The notes beneath the pieces were generated by a model. It saw nothing but the letters and a program-made list of their open reading frames with translations, did not search any database and was not told the DNA's origin. The position numbers were made by a program, and so were the translations under genes. This document shows, piece after piece, positions 1-14,215 of a stretch of DNA of 64,000 bases (position 1 is its first letter; the number at the start of each line of letters is the position of its first letter). This DNA comes from Spinacia oleracea (taxonomy: Eukaryota; Streptophyta; Magnoliopsida; Caryophyllales; Amaranthaceae), in NCBI RefSeq assembly GCF_020520425.1, contig NC_079489.1:94344810-94408809 (forward strand). The letters run 5' to 3'.

Positions 1-1908
1 ATATAAGAAAAAATAGACTTGTGGGATCTTGTTAGATTCGTCTCAATATATAATGTCAATATATCAACTTTTAATAATTTTTAATTAAAAACGATTTAAG
101 ATATTAAATTGTCAAAGTTATGCGTTGGTAAGCCTGAAACACCAGATGGTGGCAACCGTGAAAGTAGTAAAGAACAAAAGAAGAATTTTGGTATCATCTT
201 CCTCACCAATATCATTAAGGGTTCTCCTTCTCCTTCCAGATCAAGCTGTGTTGGCATGCAAAAGTGATTTCAAAATTTGTGTTGCATCATCTGGAGATTG
301 TAAAGGTTCAGCAATTTTGCGAGTCTTATGCTTCCACAGTATTTTCCTGCACAACACCACAATGTTTGCATCTTCTTTTGGGGGGAATATGATACATCTT
401 AGTGCCATGCTATCTATTTTGGTCTATTCTGCTACCACAAGCTTTTTTCTTTTTTCATTTTTACAAAGCTTGAGAAACATTGAAAATTTTCCATGTTCAA
501 CAACTTCTAGACCTACACAGCGGAAGGGTAAAGGAGTTCAGCTTTCAACAAATCGACCTCACCTATAAGATATTATTTAATTCAGAAAGAAAATTCAGAA
601 CAAAATTAGGAGGGATTGGTATTACTTGCTTAATTATGTGGTTTAGTTATCTAATTCCAACATGTATTGACTGTATTGATCCTGACTAATAAAACTCAGT
701 ACCGAAGCTGCAAAAGTGCTAATTAGTGAATGCTAAAGGGAACAAATACTTACCTAGAATTAGCCAAAAGCAGCATGGACTGAATCATTTACTTAAATTC
801 AGCTTGGTGTCTTCATTTTCACATGTAAAATGTGTATAGGGTAGAATAGTGGAAAGTACTTGCTTATTGCAGCAACAATTACATGAAATACCTTTGCTAA
901 TGAAGAAGAATAAATATAAGAGATAGTGAGATACAGACAAAAACACAGATTGTCAACATTAGAGGGTGCAAGTGAGGCAATTTTTCGTGCTTAGGTTCAA
1001 TGGCTGATCGAACAATTCATGGGCCTGTGCCAATTTGTTCTGATGGGAGTTTGTAATAGAATGTCCATTTTATGGCATGCAGTAGGGTCAATAAAATTGA
1101 TGTAGGATCAGGATTCAGGATTTCATTGATTTTGACAATGCTCTCTTTGTTTCAACATGGGTAATTTTTGAGTTTGACACAAGTTGTTTGGTCATATCTG
1201 GATTTTAGAGCTGTATGATCCTATTCCTATGTTCTGTAACAGTATTCTAACTACTTTTGTTCTTAGCCAAGTTTATGTGTCCTGGTGTACACTAATGTTG
1301 GAATGTCCAGCAGTAAGCCTGGACTCTCAAGGTGGAAGTGAAGAATTTATGTATCATCTGGCTTCTAACTTCCCCACCAAGAAAGAATTTGTTACTCTAT
1401 AATAGGGAGTAAAATTAAAAGAAATCAGAATTTTGGGTTAGGCATTCTTCTTGAGCCTGAATGTCATGAAACATTGCAATTGGTGAAGTAATAGTATTCA
1501 TAGCACAAACATTTATGAGTTTGTGTAGGAGTCGGTTGCTTATTGAAAAGCTTGCATGTCTTTGTGATAAAGAGAAATGACTTGGTGCCAATATCCATTT
1601 CAACAAGGTTTTTTAGACAACATGAAGATCCCATGTGTTATAAATTGGAGAGTGTAAGATCTAGAAAATGGGACATTTGGCTGTGATACAATGACATAGT
1701 TCAATATGGAATGAATGTTTAAATACTAGTACGTAGTGTATGATAGCAAAGTGAGATGTTTTGTCAAACATGTGTAAAATTTGTAAAAAAAGATCATATA
1801 AAAAAAAAAAAAAGCAAACAAACCAAATGTCCATTACATGTGGTCATGTTAGTGTTGTTCTTGGTTTCGATTTGTTATTTTTCCATATCTTACTTAAACT
1901 TTATGCAG
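1..1908. other. AT-rich DNA, no gene recognised
   Basis: No exon I can name is visible on either strand. The short open frames here have no recognisable domain. It lies upstream of the thioesterase exons and could be one of that gene's introns, because the missing N-terminal exons of that protein are not seen in this stretch. Confidence 0.4.
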
Positions 1909-2866
1909 CGCGTCACGAGCTTTTAGAAACCATTGGCCTGAGTGCTAACGCTGTTGCCCGCAGTGGTGATGCACTTGCATTGTCAGAGTTTTCTATCAAA
2001 TTCCTTGCACCTCTTAGGGTATGTTTTCCACTTGTCTTGAACAGTTGCCTAAAGTGTTTCGTTATTCGTTGTGTATTTGTCTATGCATTGTTCTTGTTTA
2101 GTTATTTTTGTCATGAATTCTGTCTGTGATGCACTCCTAACTTCTAAGCAAAAACTGCTTGCAAATTTTCTTAAGACATGGAAAGACAAAATGTTATGAT
2201 CAGGCCTTGAATAATAAAAATAGCATTGTGCCTAGTTTTAATTGGCAACATCGTTAGAAATAGATACAGACAATCTTGATAGGATTTGTTCTTATCCAAA
2301 GTCGTTATTTCAAAACTTGTTTTTATGTGCATAGGAAAAGATATAGGCATATAAGGACAAAATCATGTATTTTTCTCATTAATTACTGTCATATTTGTAG
2401 AAAATTTATAGTAATTGAGCTTAGAGATTTTAGTATTGATATCTTCAAGTATCTGGTTGGTTATGTAATATATATGGTCATTCCATGTAAAGCAGAGCGG
2501 AGACAAATTTGTTGTGAAGGCGAGGGTCTCAGACACCTCGGCTGTTCGCTTGTTCTTTGAGCATTTCATATACAAGTTGCCAAATCAAGAGGTTTGTTTT
2601 GTGTGTTGTCAGTTGCCAGTTGCCAGTTGCCAGTTGCCAGTTGCCAGTTGCCAGTTGCCAGTTGCCACTGCTTTATTACTGCATAGTGTTATTAATCCTC
2701 CCCTTGTTTTGCTTATACTGAAAGAGACATGTCATTTGTTTGACAGCCTATCATTGAAGCTAAGGGAACTGCCGTTTGGCTTGACAAAAATTACCGCCCT
2801 GTCCGTATACCTCCAGAGGCGAAATTCAAGTTAACTCAGTTTTTGAGGAATGGGACATCAAGTTGA
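1909..2866 (+). CDS. Acyl-acyl carrier protein thioesterase (ATL/hotdog family), three 3' exons
   Basis: Three exons with good GT-AG borders (1909-2018, 2496-2591, 2747-2866, stop TGA) encode the C-terminal part of an ATL-type single-hotdog thioesterase. Members of this plant family are plastid enzymes that release fatty or beta-keto acids from acyl carrier protein. The reading runs from RHELLETIG through [13 protein letters not shown], then [24 protein letters not shown] and [18 protein letters not shown], ending in FLRNGTSS. The last two exons are phase-0 and join without stops. The first exon begins with two bases of a split codon, so an upstream exon carrying the catalytic hotdog start and the transit peptide must exist; I did not find it here and it may lie beyond base 1. 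No damage is seen in these exons. Family assignment is from recalled family motifs, not from a search. Confidence 0.8.
2611..2666. repeat. Heptanucleotide repeat AGTTGCC x8 in an intron
   Basis: Eight perfect tandem copies of a 7-bp unit lie in the last intron of the thioesterase gene, about 20 bp after the donor site. Such a perfect array is probably length-polymorphic. Confidence 0.95.
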
Positions 2867-3250
2867 TTGTATAAAACCTCCTACTTTCATAGTTCCATTA
2901 AATAGGTAGAAAAGACCGTTAGTGTCTCTTCATCCCCCAAATGGTCGGTCTGTTGTTGGTTTCTGATTAATGGACTGGTTTTCTACTGTAGAGTTTAATT
3001 CCTTTGCTGATGGTCTGTCTGTTGTTGGTTTCTGATTAATGGATTGGTTTTCTGTTTTAGAGTTCTATTTCTTTGCTGATGGTTAGCTGTGATTTCCCAT
3101 GGACTTTCCATTCAGTTATCTTGTATTCCTATTTATTCACCTAACTTTACTAGAGTTCGTGTTTCATTTTCTCTTACTACTTCGTAATTAACATGTGTTG
3201 CAATTTGACCGACAAATTATTTTAGGAGGGCGTGTTGATTTTATTAAAAC
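2867..3250. other. Downstream region of the thioesterase gene with a 69-bp direct repeat
   Basis: This is the 3' flank or 3' UTR of the thioesterase gene. Positions 2940-3008 and 3009-3077 are two copies of a 69-bp unit starting GATGGTC, with a few differences, followed by the first bases of a third. No coding capacity is recognised. Confidence 0.7.
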
Positions 3251-6200
3251 AGTAGCTTTTCGGTAAGACCGCCTTACGGCGCGTGTAGGAAAGACCGGGT
3301 GAACAAACCACGCGCGCGTGGACTCACGCGCTATATAAAAAGAAAATATTTCTCTCTCCTCTCATTTTCTGCAAACACGGACTTATTCTTTGCTTCTCTC
3401 ATCCTTCTCTCTGAAACCCTAATCTCTGGCTTCTCCTCAAAATCTCCTCCACCAAGAAGATCGAATCTCCAAACCACCTACACCATGGCCGTCAACTGGA
3501 GCAGCCGAAACGCCGTCGATCTCTCTCCTCTCTTCTCAGTGTTCTAAGCTTCCTTTCTCGACGGAGAAGACAACCATCACCACCATCATACTCGTCGTTG
3601 CCGCCTACCTTTCTCCCTCTTCGAATAGTCAAACTCACCGGTGATCTCCATCGTCCAAGTATCTGAATAAGTATTTTAATTTGGATTATGATTTTGTAAT
3701 TTAGGTTTTTGATTTAGGTTATTTTAATAATTTGTATTTTGGATAGATCGTGTTCTTGGATCTACCAATTGTGCTGAATTTAGGTTTTTTATTTCCCTCT
3801 GATTCGTTGCGGTGGTTGTGGTTTTTAATTTTGTTGAATTTAGTCTCGCCACCCATCACCGGTGGATTCGCTGATGGTGAATTAGGCGGCGGCAAGGAAG
3901 TCGGAGGGAGGAATGGAGTCACAAGCCTCTAGTAGATGTAGTTTAGAAATTTGAAGTACTCCTGTAGTTTTTTTGTATAAATTTTTGTTTTAGTTATAAA
4001 TTTTTTATATTCAGTTATGAAATTAAAGTGCTTTAGTTATCTTTTTGCATTTTATTTTTGGTTATAAGCAACAAATTATCAATGTCTTTTGATTTCAGAT
4101 TTCTGAATATGTGAGATTTGATTTAATAGATGAAGTTATACATTTATATTCAAAAAATCTTAAATAAAACTTCGAAAATATTAACTAACTAAAACTCAAA
4201 ACAATTTAACTAAAACGCAAAACAAAGAAACTAATACCGCTGAAACCTTGACTAAAGCTCAAAAAAATTTAACTAATACTTTTTTAAAAAAAAACTAAAA
4301 ATATGTAACTAGAACTCTTTTTTTTTTTTTTTTTTGAAATCCTAACTAAAACGTCAAAAACCATAACTAAAACTTGAAAAATCCTAACTAAAAACTCAGA
4401 AAATCGTAATTGGTTTCATTGCTTTAACTAAATCGTTCCATTGCTTAATCAATTGGTTCTATTGCTTTAACTAAATCGTTTCATTATTTAACTAATTGAA
4501 TTTCAAACTTAACTAATTGGTTCAATTGTTTAACTAATTGAATTTCAGGATTAACTAATTGGTTTCATTGCTTTAACTAAATCGTTTCATTGCTTAACTA
4601 ATTGGTTTTATTGCTTAACTAATTGGTTTTATTGCTTAACTAATTGGTTCAATTGCTTAACTAATTGAATTTCAGGATTAACTAATTGTTTTCATTGCTT
4701 TAACTAAATCGTTTCGTTGCTTAACTAATTGGTTTTATTGCTTAATTAACTAATTGAATTTCAAACTTAACTAATTGGTTCGATTGCTTAACTAATTGAA
4801 TTTCAGGCTTAACTATTTGGTTTCTTTGCTTTAACTAAATCGTTCCATTGCTTAACCAATTGGTTTCATTGCTTAACTAATATGTTACATTACTTGACTA
4901 ATTGAATTTCATGTTTAACTAATTAGTTTCGTGCTTAACTGATTGATTTCATTGCTTCACTAATTAGTTTCATTGCATAACTAATTGATTCAATTGTGTA
5001 ACTAATGGTTTCATTGATTAATTAATTGAATTTAAAACTTAACTAATTGGTCCAATTGGTTAACTAATTGAATTTCTTGCTTAACTAATTGGTTTCATTG
5101 CTTAACTAATAGGTTACATTGTTTGACTTATTGAATTTCAAGGTTCACTAATTAGTTACATTGCTTAACTAATTGGTTTCATTGCTTCACTAATTAGTTC
5201 CATTGCTTAACTAAGTGGTTATGTTGCTTAACTAATTGAATTTCAAGCCCAACTAAATGGTTTCATTGCTTAACTAAATGGTTTCATTGCTTAACTAATT
5301 GGTTTTATTTCTTAACTAATTAAATTCCAGAGTTAACAAATATACTTATTGATTTCGTTGCTTAACTATGAGTGTCGTTGCCTAACTAATTGGTTTCAGT
5401 GCTTAACTAATTGGTTTCATTGCGTAACTAAATAATCATATTGCTTAACTTATTAATGCCATTGCTTAACTACTTGGTTTTATTGCTTAACTAATTGATT
5501 TTATTGTTTAACTAATTAATTTTATTGTTTAACTAATTATTTCAAGTGTTTAACTAATTCAATTTCAGGCTCTCTATTGGTTAACTAATTGGTTCTATTG
5601 CGTAATTAATTAATTCAATTATTTAACTAATTTCTTTGCATTTTGTAACTTAAATAAAGCCCTGAAATTGATTGTCTGAACCTCAAAAATACATAAATAA
5701 AACTCAAAAGTTATAACTAAAACCAAGAAAGTCATAACTAAAAGTACAAAAATCTTAACTAAAACTCAGAAAACCAACAAAATATTTATTAACTAAAATA
5801 AAATTATTCTAAACTAATTTTTTTTAAACTTTAACTAAAAGGAAATACAGCATGACTAAAACAAAGTTATCTAAAACAATAAATAACTAAAACGATTTAT
5901 TTCTTAACTAAATACAACAAAAAATATACCTAAAACAATAACCGAGATAACCGTAACTAAACCATTTAATTTATTAACTAAATACAACTAAAATATAACT
6001 AAAACAATAGAATTCTTGACTAAAACGAAAATAAATCTGACAACACCACCAACCAAAACTAAAACCTAGATCGCTGCCTCACTTAGCAGAGCTGCAATCG
6101 GAGATACGAGGAGCGACATTTTCGAAGTTGGCGTTGCCAGAGAGAATGTCATCGCGAACACATTGCAGATTCTAGGATGCAGGAAGCCTTTAACTTGCTG

Positions 6201-6975
6201 ATTTGTAGACATTTTCTTAGATTTCTTGAGCTGCTATTGACGATGATGATTGCGCTTCTCTTTCTATCTGTTTCTATCTCCTCCGCCTTGATCGTCGTCG
6301 TTCGAACCAATTTCAGCTACATCAATCAAATTCAATTTCTAAGTAATTAACATTTTATCGGATAAAATGAGCAAGGAAAATCAAGAGAAGAGAGAAAATC
6401 CTTGAGAGAACAACAGACCTCTGGTCCTTTCTTTCACATCCCGTCGGCCATCGTCGCTTTCGAACACCTACGGCAGGAGCACCACCAAAACTTGTCGTTG
6501 CTCAACGCCGCTTGCCTTGCCGATTCACCGATCTAGCTCTTTTTCGCGTCCGCATCCACCACAACGACGAATAACATGCCACCATGCCACCACAAGCCAC
6601 CACTAAGCCATCGCCGAATCTTCAGCGCCGCCATACCAGGCATCGGAGGAGAGAGGAGGCGGCGGTTTGGAAGAGATCGGCGTAGCAAATCGTGACCTAC
6701 CTATCCGTGGTTGTGCCTCACAGCCGGGAAATTAGGGTTTGAGGAGAGAGAAAGAAGAAGGTTGTTTAGGAGAGAGAGAGGGGGAGGCAGACACTCGTTG
6801 GGGAGAGAGAGAAACGAATGGGTTTTCAAATGTGGTGAAAAGCAGCTTCTTTATTAGATCCGAAAATTAAAACCCATGACCCGTACCCGCGTGTGTTAAC
6901 CCGCGAAAATTTGAAACCCAATTCAATAATAAGGTGGTATTTCCTGTAAGACCGTCTTTTATAAAAGTTTGTATT
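3250..6975. mobile_element. Possible non-autonomous DNA transposon with inward-facing leader-like ends
   Basis: Both borders carry related sequence in inverted orientation: AAGACCGCCTTACGG near 3262 and, on the other strand, AAGACGGTCTTACAGG near 6950. Just inside each border is a pyrimidine-rich stretch (CTCTCTCC, ACCCTAAT) like a plant 5' UTR, pointing inward. On the left there is a TATA-like TATATAAAA at about 3332 and a short open frame at 3485-3547 starting MAVNWSSRN (20 codons). The middle is low-complexity DNA with a long minisatellite. No transposase is seen and I could not define a target duplication, so this is a tentative element, perhaps Mutator-like with captured leader sequence. 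Confidence 0.3.
4400..5640. repeat. Minisatellite with units of about 22 bp (TTGCTTAACTAATTGGTTTC)
   Basis: The stretch repeats a degenerate unit TTGCTTAACTAATTGGTTTC dozens of times, with variants ending in GAATTTCA. Flanking parts (about 4180-4400 and 5690-6050) are rich in AACTAAAAC words. No open frame runs through it. Confidence 0.9.
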
Positions 6976-7762
6976 ATTAAAAAAAGAATACAAAATTCTA
7001 GGCCTTAGGCATTAGGGTTGGTAACCCTATGGTGTGGACTGTGGTGGTTGATATAGAAGATGACATAACGTTAGTATTTTTAACAATAAAAAAAAGTTAA
7101 AGTTTTTGTTTTTCGTCACTGTGCATTTATGGCCATTGAAAATATGTGATGGAAAATTAAACACATACTTCGCGGCTCCATTACATAAATTGCGTAGTAA
7201 TCGAATTGTTGCTTGTTATGACAATCGCAATTTTTAATACGATAATATCATAATATCAATAACTTAGCGACAACAAACGGCATGGAGTAACATTTAAAGT
7301 ATTAAGAATTTAATACGAAGTATATGCATAAGTTAATTACTCCCTTCGTCCCGAAATACTCGAAACGTTTTCTTTAGTCTCGGATTACTTGCAACGTTTC
7401 TGAAAATGGAAACTTTTATTAATTATTATAGCAATTTCTCACTTACCCAAGGATCCACATACATCCCTATTTCCTAAAAAACATTAAAAAGTTCCACTAC
7501 CCCCACCCCCTATGAGAACGAATAGACGGCATGCTGTGAGCTATTTGCTTACACATAACAAGGGCATTTTCGTAATTTCGCACCAACAAACAAACAAACC
7601 AGGAATAAGACAAAATGAATATGACAAACAGAAAAGGATAAAAGTAATAAATGAAAGAGAGGAAAATAACAGAAAAGGAGGAGAGAGAAAGTGGCATAAG
7701 GTATCATTTGTTTATTATTATTATTATTATTATCTGATATGATTCGATCTAATTTTTCGATC
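6976..7762. other. Intergenic DNA with a Stowaway/mariner-like terminus at 7339
   Basis: No gene is recognised. TACTCCCTTCGTCCCGAAAT at 7338 resembles the terminal inverted repeat of Tc1/mariner Stowaway elements (CTCCCTCCGTCCC after a TA). No matching inverted end is visible, so only a truncated end is supported. A short (TTA)n run at about 7714-7735 precedes the retrotransposon piece. Confidence 0.4.
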
Positions 7763-9248
<1,486 letters not shown>

Positions 9249-12200
9249 TTTTTTTATTTTTTATTATTATGATTTTTTTTATCAAATGCTAACAAAGTTA
9301 ATCAAAGTACAAAAAATTAGTGGGAAGCCGAGATACAATCTGGGCCCCTGCTCCTCTATCTATAACAAAGCCTATCCTAGTGAAAATATGAGCAGCAACA
9401 CGAGCTCCAATGTCTTGAGTCTTAGAGAACTTATGAATCGCTTCAGCAACGCAATAACATCCTTATCTAGTTCCCCCAGAGAAGAAAATGAGAAATGAAG
9501 AAGTCCATAACCAATTGTCCAACAACTTGCTTCGTACTCGACCCACTTTCGACTAGCCGCATCAGTCACAACCCGTCCCGGAACAAAGCCGGAGAACCCA
9601 GATTGTGTCAAAGGAGAAAATCCCGTCAAGTCAACACACACATCACGATCCCGATCCCAAGAGTAGACTAACACATATGCAGATCGGAGAGCTCCGTCGT
9701 TCCCTCAACACAGACCAATATAAACCTCTTTCCGTGCCGAAATCCCAGAACGATAACAAACATCAAAAAGTGTATCCCAGACAACATTATGCTGATATTT
9801 AATACCCACAATACCAGCACAGGACACCGCATGATTACCGAAGGTATTCCCCGCAAAAATCCTGGAGCAAGCTAGCAGAATATGGTGACGAAACAGATAA
9901 CAAAGGAAAACCCAACCGGTAACACAACACACATTGGTAAGCCTTATCATTCATCATGCGTCCCAAACAAGATATGGGGACCGCCTGAATCCAAGTAGAG
10001 GTGTGATCTCCCTACTGCGACTTCCACAATGCCGATAGTCGAGGAGATAAAGAGAAGGTGGATTTTGCAGAAGAAGTAACCTTTGTGAAATATATATCTG
10101 ATAATTTCTTCATGAGTTTAGGGGCAGCGACATCAATAGGATTATTCAAAATGTCAGACTCCACAGTTCTATTAAATAAACTCAACGCATCTACAAAGGC
10201 TAGACCATGACCTACAATGCCAGCATAACGAAGAAGCTTTGTCTGCAAACCAGCAGATTGTAACTGAGAAGCAAGAAAAGCATAATGACGAACATCACCT
10301 ACGGAATAAACACCAAGCCCTCCAAACGCAAAAGGTAAGGTGGCAAGTCGCCATTGCCATTCGCCAAACCCAGGCCCCGAAGCAGTAAGAATACGCTCTA
10401 AAGAGCCTCATCGAATATGCGCTGAGCCGCCTCAAAAATACAAGGAGGACAAGTATGAAAAGAAAAGTAGAGTTTAGAAACTCCGGTACATGCCCTAAGT
10501 TACAACTCACACTAAGGATAATCAAGCTTAACAACCTTATCCATAAGCACATTGGTCTTGGTCACCCTCTGCATCACAAGCTCACCATTGAAAACGGAAC
10601 AGGAACTGGGAAGACCACCAAGAAACTTAACACTACCCAAAGGTCGAGAAATATTAGGGGGTAAGACACCCACAAGCCTGCTTCGAGGGTCTTTTATAGG
10701 CTAGAAAATTTTAGTTTTGTCCACGTTGAGATGCAACCTGAGACACAGACCTTCCTCCATAATCAACTGCAGAACCTTCCCCACCACCAAGGTGTCACCA
10801 ATAATAGTGCCGTCATTCAAGTACCATGCCTGAAGACATGCATCAAAAGCGTCTCTGATTTTACACACCAGGGGTTGTAAAATCAAAGCAAAACGTAGAG
10901 GACCGAGGGGATCACCCTGTTGCACCCCCTGAGACGACCATAAGGTGTGCTCAACATAATACAATCTGGCAAGAGTAGAGTAGCAGAATTCAACCTATCG
11001 CGAAATGGCCGGACAATGATGTCGAACTTCACGTAACATGGCCGTTCAATCAACTAAATTAAAGGCATTTTGAAAATCCACCAACAACATTGAAAGACCT
11101 ACCTCAGAACCCCGATCTTCAATCAACCGATTCACATCATGAAGAATTGCCTCACCACCTGTAGAAACCCCAACACCAAATTGAAGACCATAAAAATAAC
11201 TTACCAAAGACGGACCAACCATAACAACACCGACCTTCGAAACCAGATGCCGCCAAACAGTACCCACAACAATAGGACGAATACCACCATCAGGCATGAC
11301 ATAAGGTATTAGGGGAGCACTAGCAATATACTCTCCCAAACCCATAGGATATTTTCCAGCTAAAAAGAGATTAACCACCCCAGAAATAAAGTCAACTTAC
11401 TCATCTGAAACAGCCACAACACCACCACTCAAGCAATCCATAAGGTGGTGAGCTCGCAAATCGCCCCTCCCACAAGATGTGCCACCTAGAAAACTCCTAA
11501 TACATTCCAAAACGACAGCAGAAGTATCGATGAGATGATGGTGATCAACAGGTATACCAGGCAATGGAGCCGGAAAAGAAGGATGTTTCGACTGTAAATC
11601 CGCAAGAGTGGCCTCATTATAAGGAGAAATCCCAGAAGAAGAAAGAACCCGGACTGCGGCGGTGTAATGGCCATCACAAATTTTCCTACGATACTGCTTG
11701 ATATTACGCTTTGCCAAGTCAAGATCCTCGTCAGCATCCAACAAAGTTGGTGAACTAGGTGCCAAAATTTCCTGCAAAAGCAACATATGACCACCCGGCT
11801 CACTCCAAGTACGAATAGCACTGGCAATGCTCTCCTCCTACCGTTGCCTCTTAACGTCAGATGAGCACTCACAATTACTCCTCGTACTAAAAGTTTTAAG
11901 GATACATAGAGGCAACATGAGAAGATTAACCCAGCAAGAGATGTCATCAGGCTTGCAAATCACCTTATCAAGCGCGCCTTTCGAAACCCGGAAAAAACCC
12001 AAACAACATTTAGGTGGGATGGATTTCATAGTGCGAAGTCGTTTTGAAAGCCATATGTCAGGAAGAGTAACGGTAAAACCACAATCTTGTTCCTTGCACC
12101 ATAGAATCTACATGAACGGTTACATCAGAAGTTAGTTGCGTTTAGAAAGATCATAGAGCACAAACCGAAAAACACCATCCCCAACATCGGTTGGGGCCAC

Positions 12201-13258
12201 AAAATTAGAACCTTGGCCATGAAGACATTTAGAACGAAGAGAATGTGTCTTAAAACAATCCCCACAAAGCCAAATCCCCATACAACAGAAGGTTAACTCA
12301 ACCTCAGTATAAATAACCAAGTTAGTGGTCAATCAGCTCTACAATGACGTTCACAAAGATGAATGATCAAAGAGCTCTTAGTAAGCCCATTCCCCCGCCA
12401 TCTTGTAACCATTGACCCACAAAATGACAATGAAAACGCACCACATCGGTAGGCATTATAGAGCAAAAATAGGAACTCTATGCAACATAACACACACGAC
12501 ACACAACTCCACAATGAACCACAAAACATACGCAACATAATACACAATGTCACCTTTGAACAAAGGGAAGTGAAGTTATAACAACTTGAAACTTATCAAT
12601 TCTTGATAATAATGATATGCCAACGCAACAACAACATCGCATCACACCACCGTGGAAGCTAGCACCGAAGCAGCACCACAAAAGAAACGAAACCGCAACA
12701 CAACAGTACTACTGCCGGACCGCCGGCGAGTCAAGACCCCACAAATAACACCTGAAAAAGACGCCTGAAAAGCACCCTCACAAGCCCGTACTTGTCGCCG
12801 AAAACTGATCAAAAAATGCCCCGATAGCCGCTTGACACTTTCCCCGAAACTGATCAAAACCGCTCCTAATTACGCCGCCAAACACCCCAAAAACAGACCA
12901 AATACCCTCGCCTGAACCCTCGCCTGGGAATCGCACCTGCAACAGATCAAAAACGCACTCCAAGCCGCCTGAGAAACACACAAAACCAGACCAAAAACGC
13001 AGCAGAAACTGGACCGAAACCTACCCCAAAATAACTCATACAACCGCCTGAAACTGCAACGCCACCATGAGACCGTGTCCTAACCTACCGTCGTCGTGAA
13101 AGCCGCCGGAATAAGGACGTGGAACACCCTAATTTCCCATAATGCGATGCAACCGCCTGAAACTGCACCCCCACCGTGAGACCTTCTCCTAACCTACCGC
13201 CGTCGTGAAAGCCGCCGGAATAAGGACGCGGAACACCCTACTTGCCCATAATACGAAC
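9249..13258 (-). mobile_element. Near full-length non-LTR retrotransposon copy, decayed
   Basis: Read on the minus strand from about 13258 to 9249, this copy shows the family's whole order. The 5' UTR has a 109-bp duplication. A zinc-finger-like segment follows (12329-12553; GLTKSSLIIHLCERHC), then a second Cys-rich box (12132-12332; CCMGIWLCGDCF) and a linker (11397-11786). The reverse transcriptase comes next (box A LLVDFQNAFN near 11060, box B GVQQGDPLGPL near 10900, box C near 10815). The C-terminal Cys/His and endonuclease-like part lies at 9372-10250. No apurinic-type endonuclease is seen at the N-terminus. Many frameshifts and stops break it, and box C reads YLND where the family has YLDD, so it is inactive. 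Confidence 0.7.
13042..13258. repeat. 109-bp tandem duplication in the retrotransposon 5' region
   Basis: Two adjacent copies (13042-13150, 13151-13258) begin AACCGCCTGAAACTGCA and contain CCTAACCTACCG and GAAAGCCGCCGGAATAAGGA. They lie at the presumed 5' end of the minus-strand copy, where tandem promoter-like repeats are common in non-LTR elements. Confidence 0.75.
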
Positions 13259-13285
13259 CCTAATCGCCCCTTTTGAGTGAAATTC

Positions 13286-13287
<2 letters not shown>

Positions 13288-13333
<46 letters not shown>

Positions 13334-13416
13334 CATTATTATTATTATTATTATTATTATGATCATGATCATTATTATCATTATTATTATTATTATCATT
13401 ATTATTATTATTATGC

Positions 13417-13456
<40 letters not shown>
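13288..13456. repeat. (ATT)n microsatellite with GATCATGATCAT interruption
   Basis: About 170 bp of ATT repeats with a few point variants. It is the tail of the retrotransposon fragment that starts at 13457, inserted at the 5' end of the longer copy. Confidence 0.9.
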
Positions 13457-13785
13457 GGGAAAACACCAAAACGTTACAAGCTTAACAAGCTACAAAGATC
13501 AAATGAACTACAAGAAGTTGGAGGGGAGCCGAGATACAATCTGGGCCCCCACTCCTCTAGCTATGGCGAACCCGATCCTGCTGAAAATGTGGGCAGCTGC
13601 CCGTGCCCCAATGTCTTGAGCCCTGGAGTACGTCTGGACCCGCTTCAGCAAAGAAACAACCCCTTTCTCTAATTCCCCAAAAGAAGAGAAGGAAAAAGGA
13701 AAAAACCGTAACCCAAAGCCCTACAACGTGCCGCATACTTATCCTGCTTCCGCTGCGCTGCAACCGCCACAACGTGCCGCATACT
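13457..13785 (-). mobile_element. 3' fragment of the same non-LTR family
   Basis: On the minus strand this is the last third of the C-terminal domain and the 3' UTR, closely matching the plus-strand copy at 8850-9145 (ending GVGAQIVSRLPSNFL). It is strongly 5'-truncated. The word AACGTGCCGCATACTTAT occurs at its 5' end (13770) and again at 13727, suggesting a small duplication at the junction. Confidence 0.75.
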
Positions 13786-13861
13786 TATTATTATTATTAT
13801 TATTATTATTATGCTAACCAAGTCAATCAACGTATAAAAAATTAGTGGAAAGCCGAGAAAA

Positions 13862-13913
<52 letters not shown>

Positions 13914-13919
13914 TTATAA
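13786..13919. repeat. (ATT)n runs enclosing a minimal retrotransposon tail
   Basis: (ATT)n runs at 13786-13812 and 13863-13918 surround about 50 bp (13813-13862) that match only the extreme 3' end of the family (GCTAACCAAGTCAATCAA, minus strand). This looks like an insertion truncated almost to nothing. Confidence 0.6.
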
Positions 13920-14215
13920 ATCAAATGCTAACAAAGTCAATCATTTTACAAATAATTAGTGGGAAGCCGAGATACAATCTGGGCCCTCACTCCTCTAGCT
14001 ATAGCAAAGCCTATCCTGGTAAAAATATGAGCAGCAGCACGAGCCCTAATGCACTGAGTCCTAGAGAACTTCTGAACCTGCTTCAGCAACACAACAACAT
14101 CCTTATTCAGCTCCCCCCAAAAGGTGAAAGAGAACGGAAGAACGCCATAACCAATTGTCCGACAACGTGCTTCGTACTTGACCCGCTTCCGTATAGCCGC
14201 ACCCTTATTGTTATC
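13920..14215 (-). mobile_element. 3' fragment of the same non-LTR family
   Basis: It matches the 3' end of the family (GGGAAGCCGAGATACAATCT) up to the AARKR part of the endonuclease-like domain, then stops. The next copy's ATT-rich tail begins at 14216. Frame is broken. Confidence 0.7.

Noticed and set aside
125-1606. Short open frames near the left edge
   Set aside because: No recognisable domain, no consistent splice structure, and AT-rich codon use; probably intron or intergenic.
11827-12135. Plus-strand open frames across the retrotransposon cluster (also 10455-10664, 15010-15240, 16084-16308)
   Set aside because: They are the complementary strand of decayed minus-strand reverse transcriptase sequence.
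13260-13672. Open frames with long Asn, Tyr or Ile runs
   Set aside because: They are translations of the (ATT)n microsatellite and not genes.
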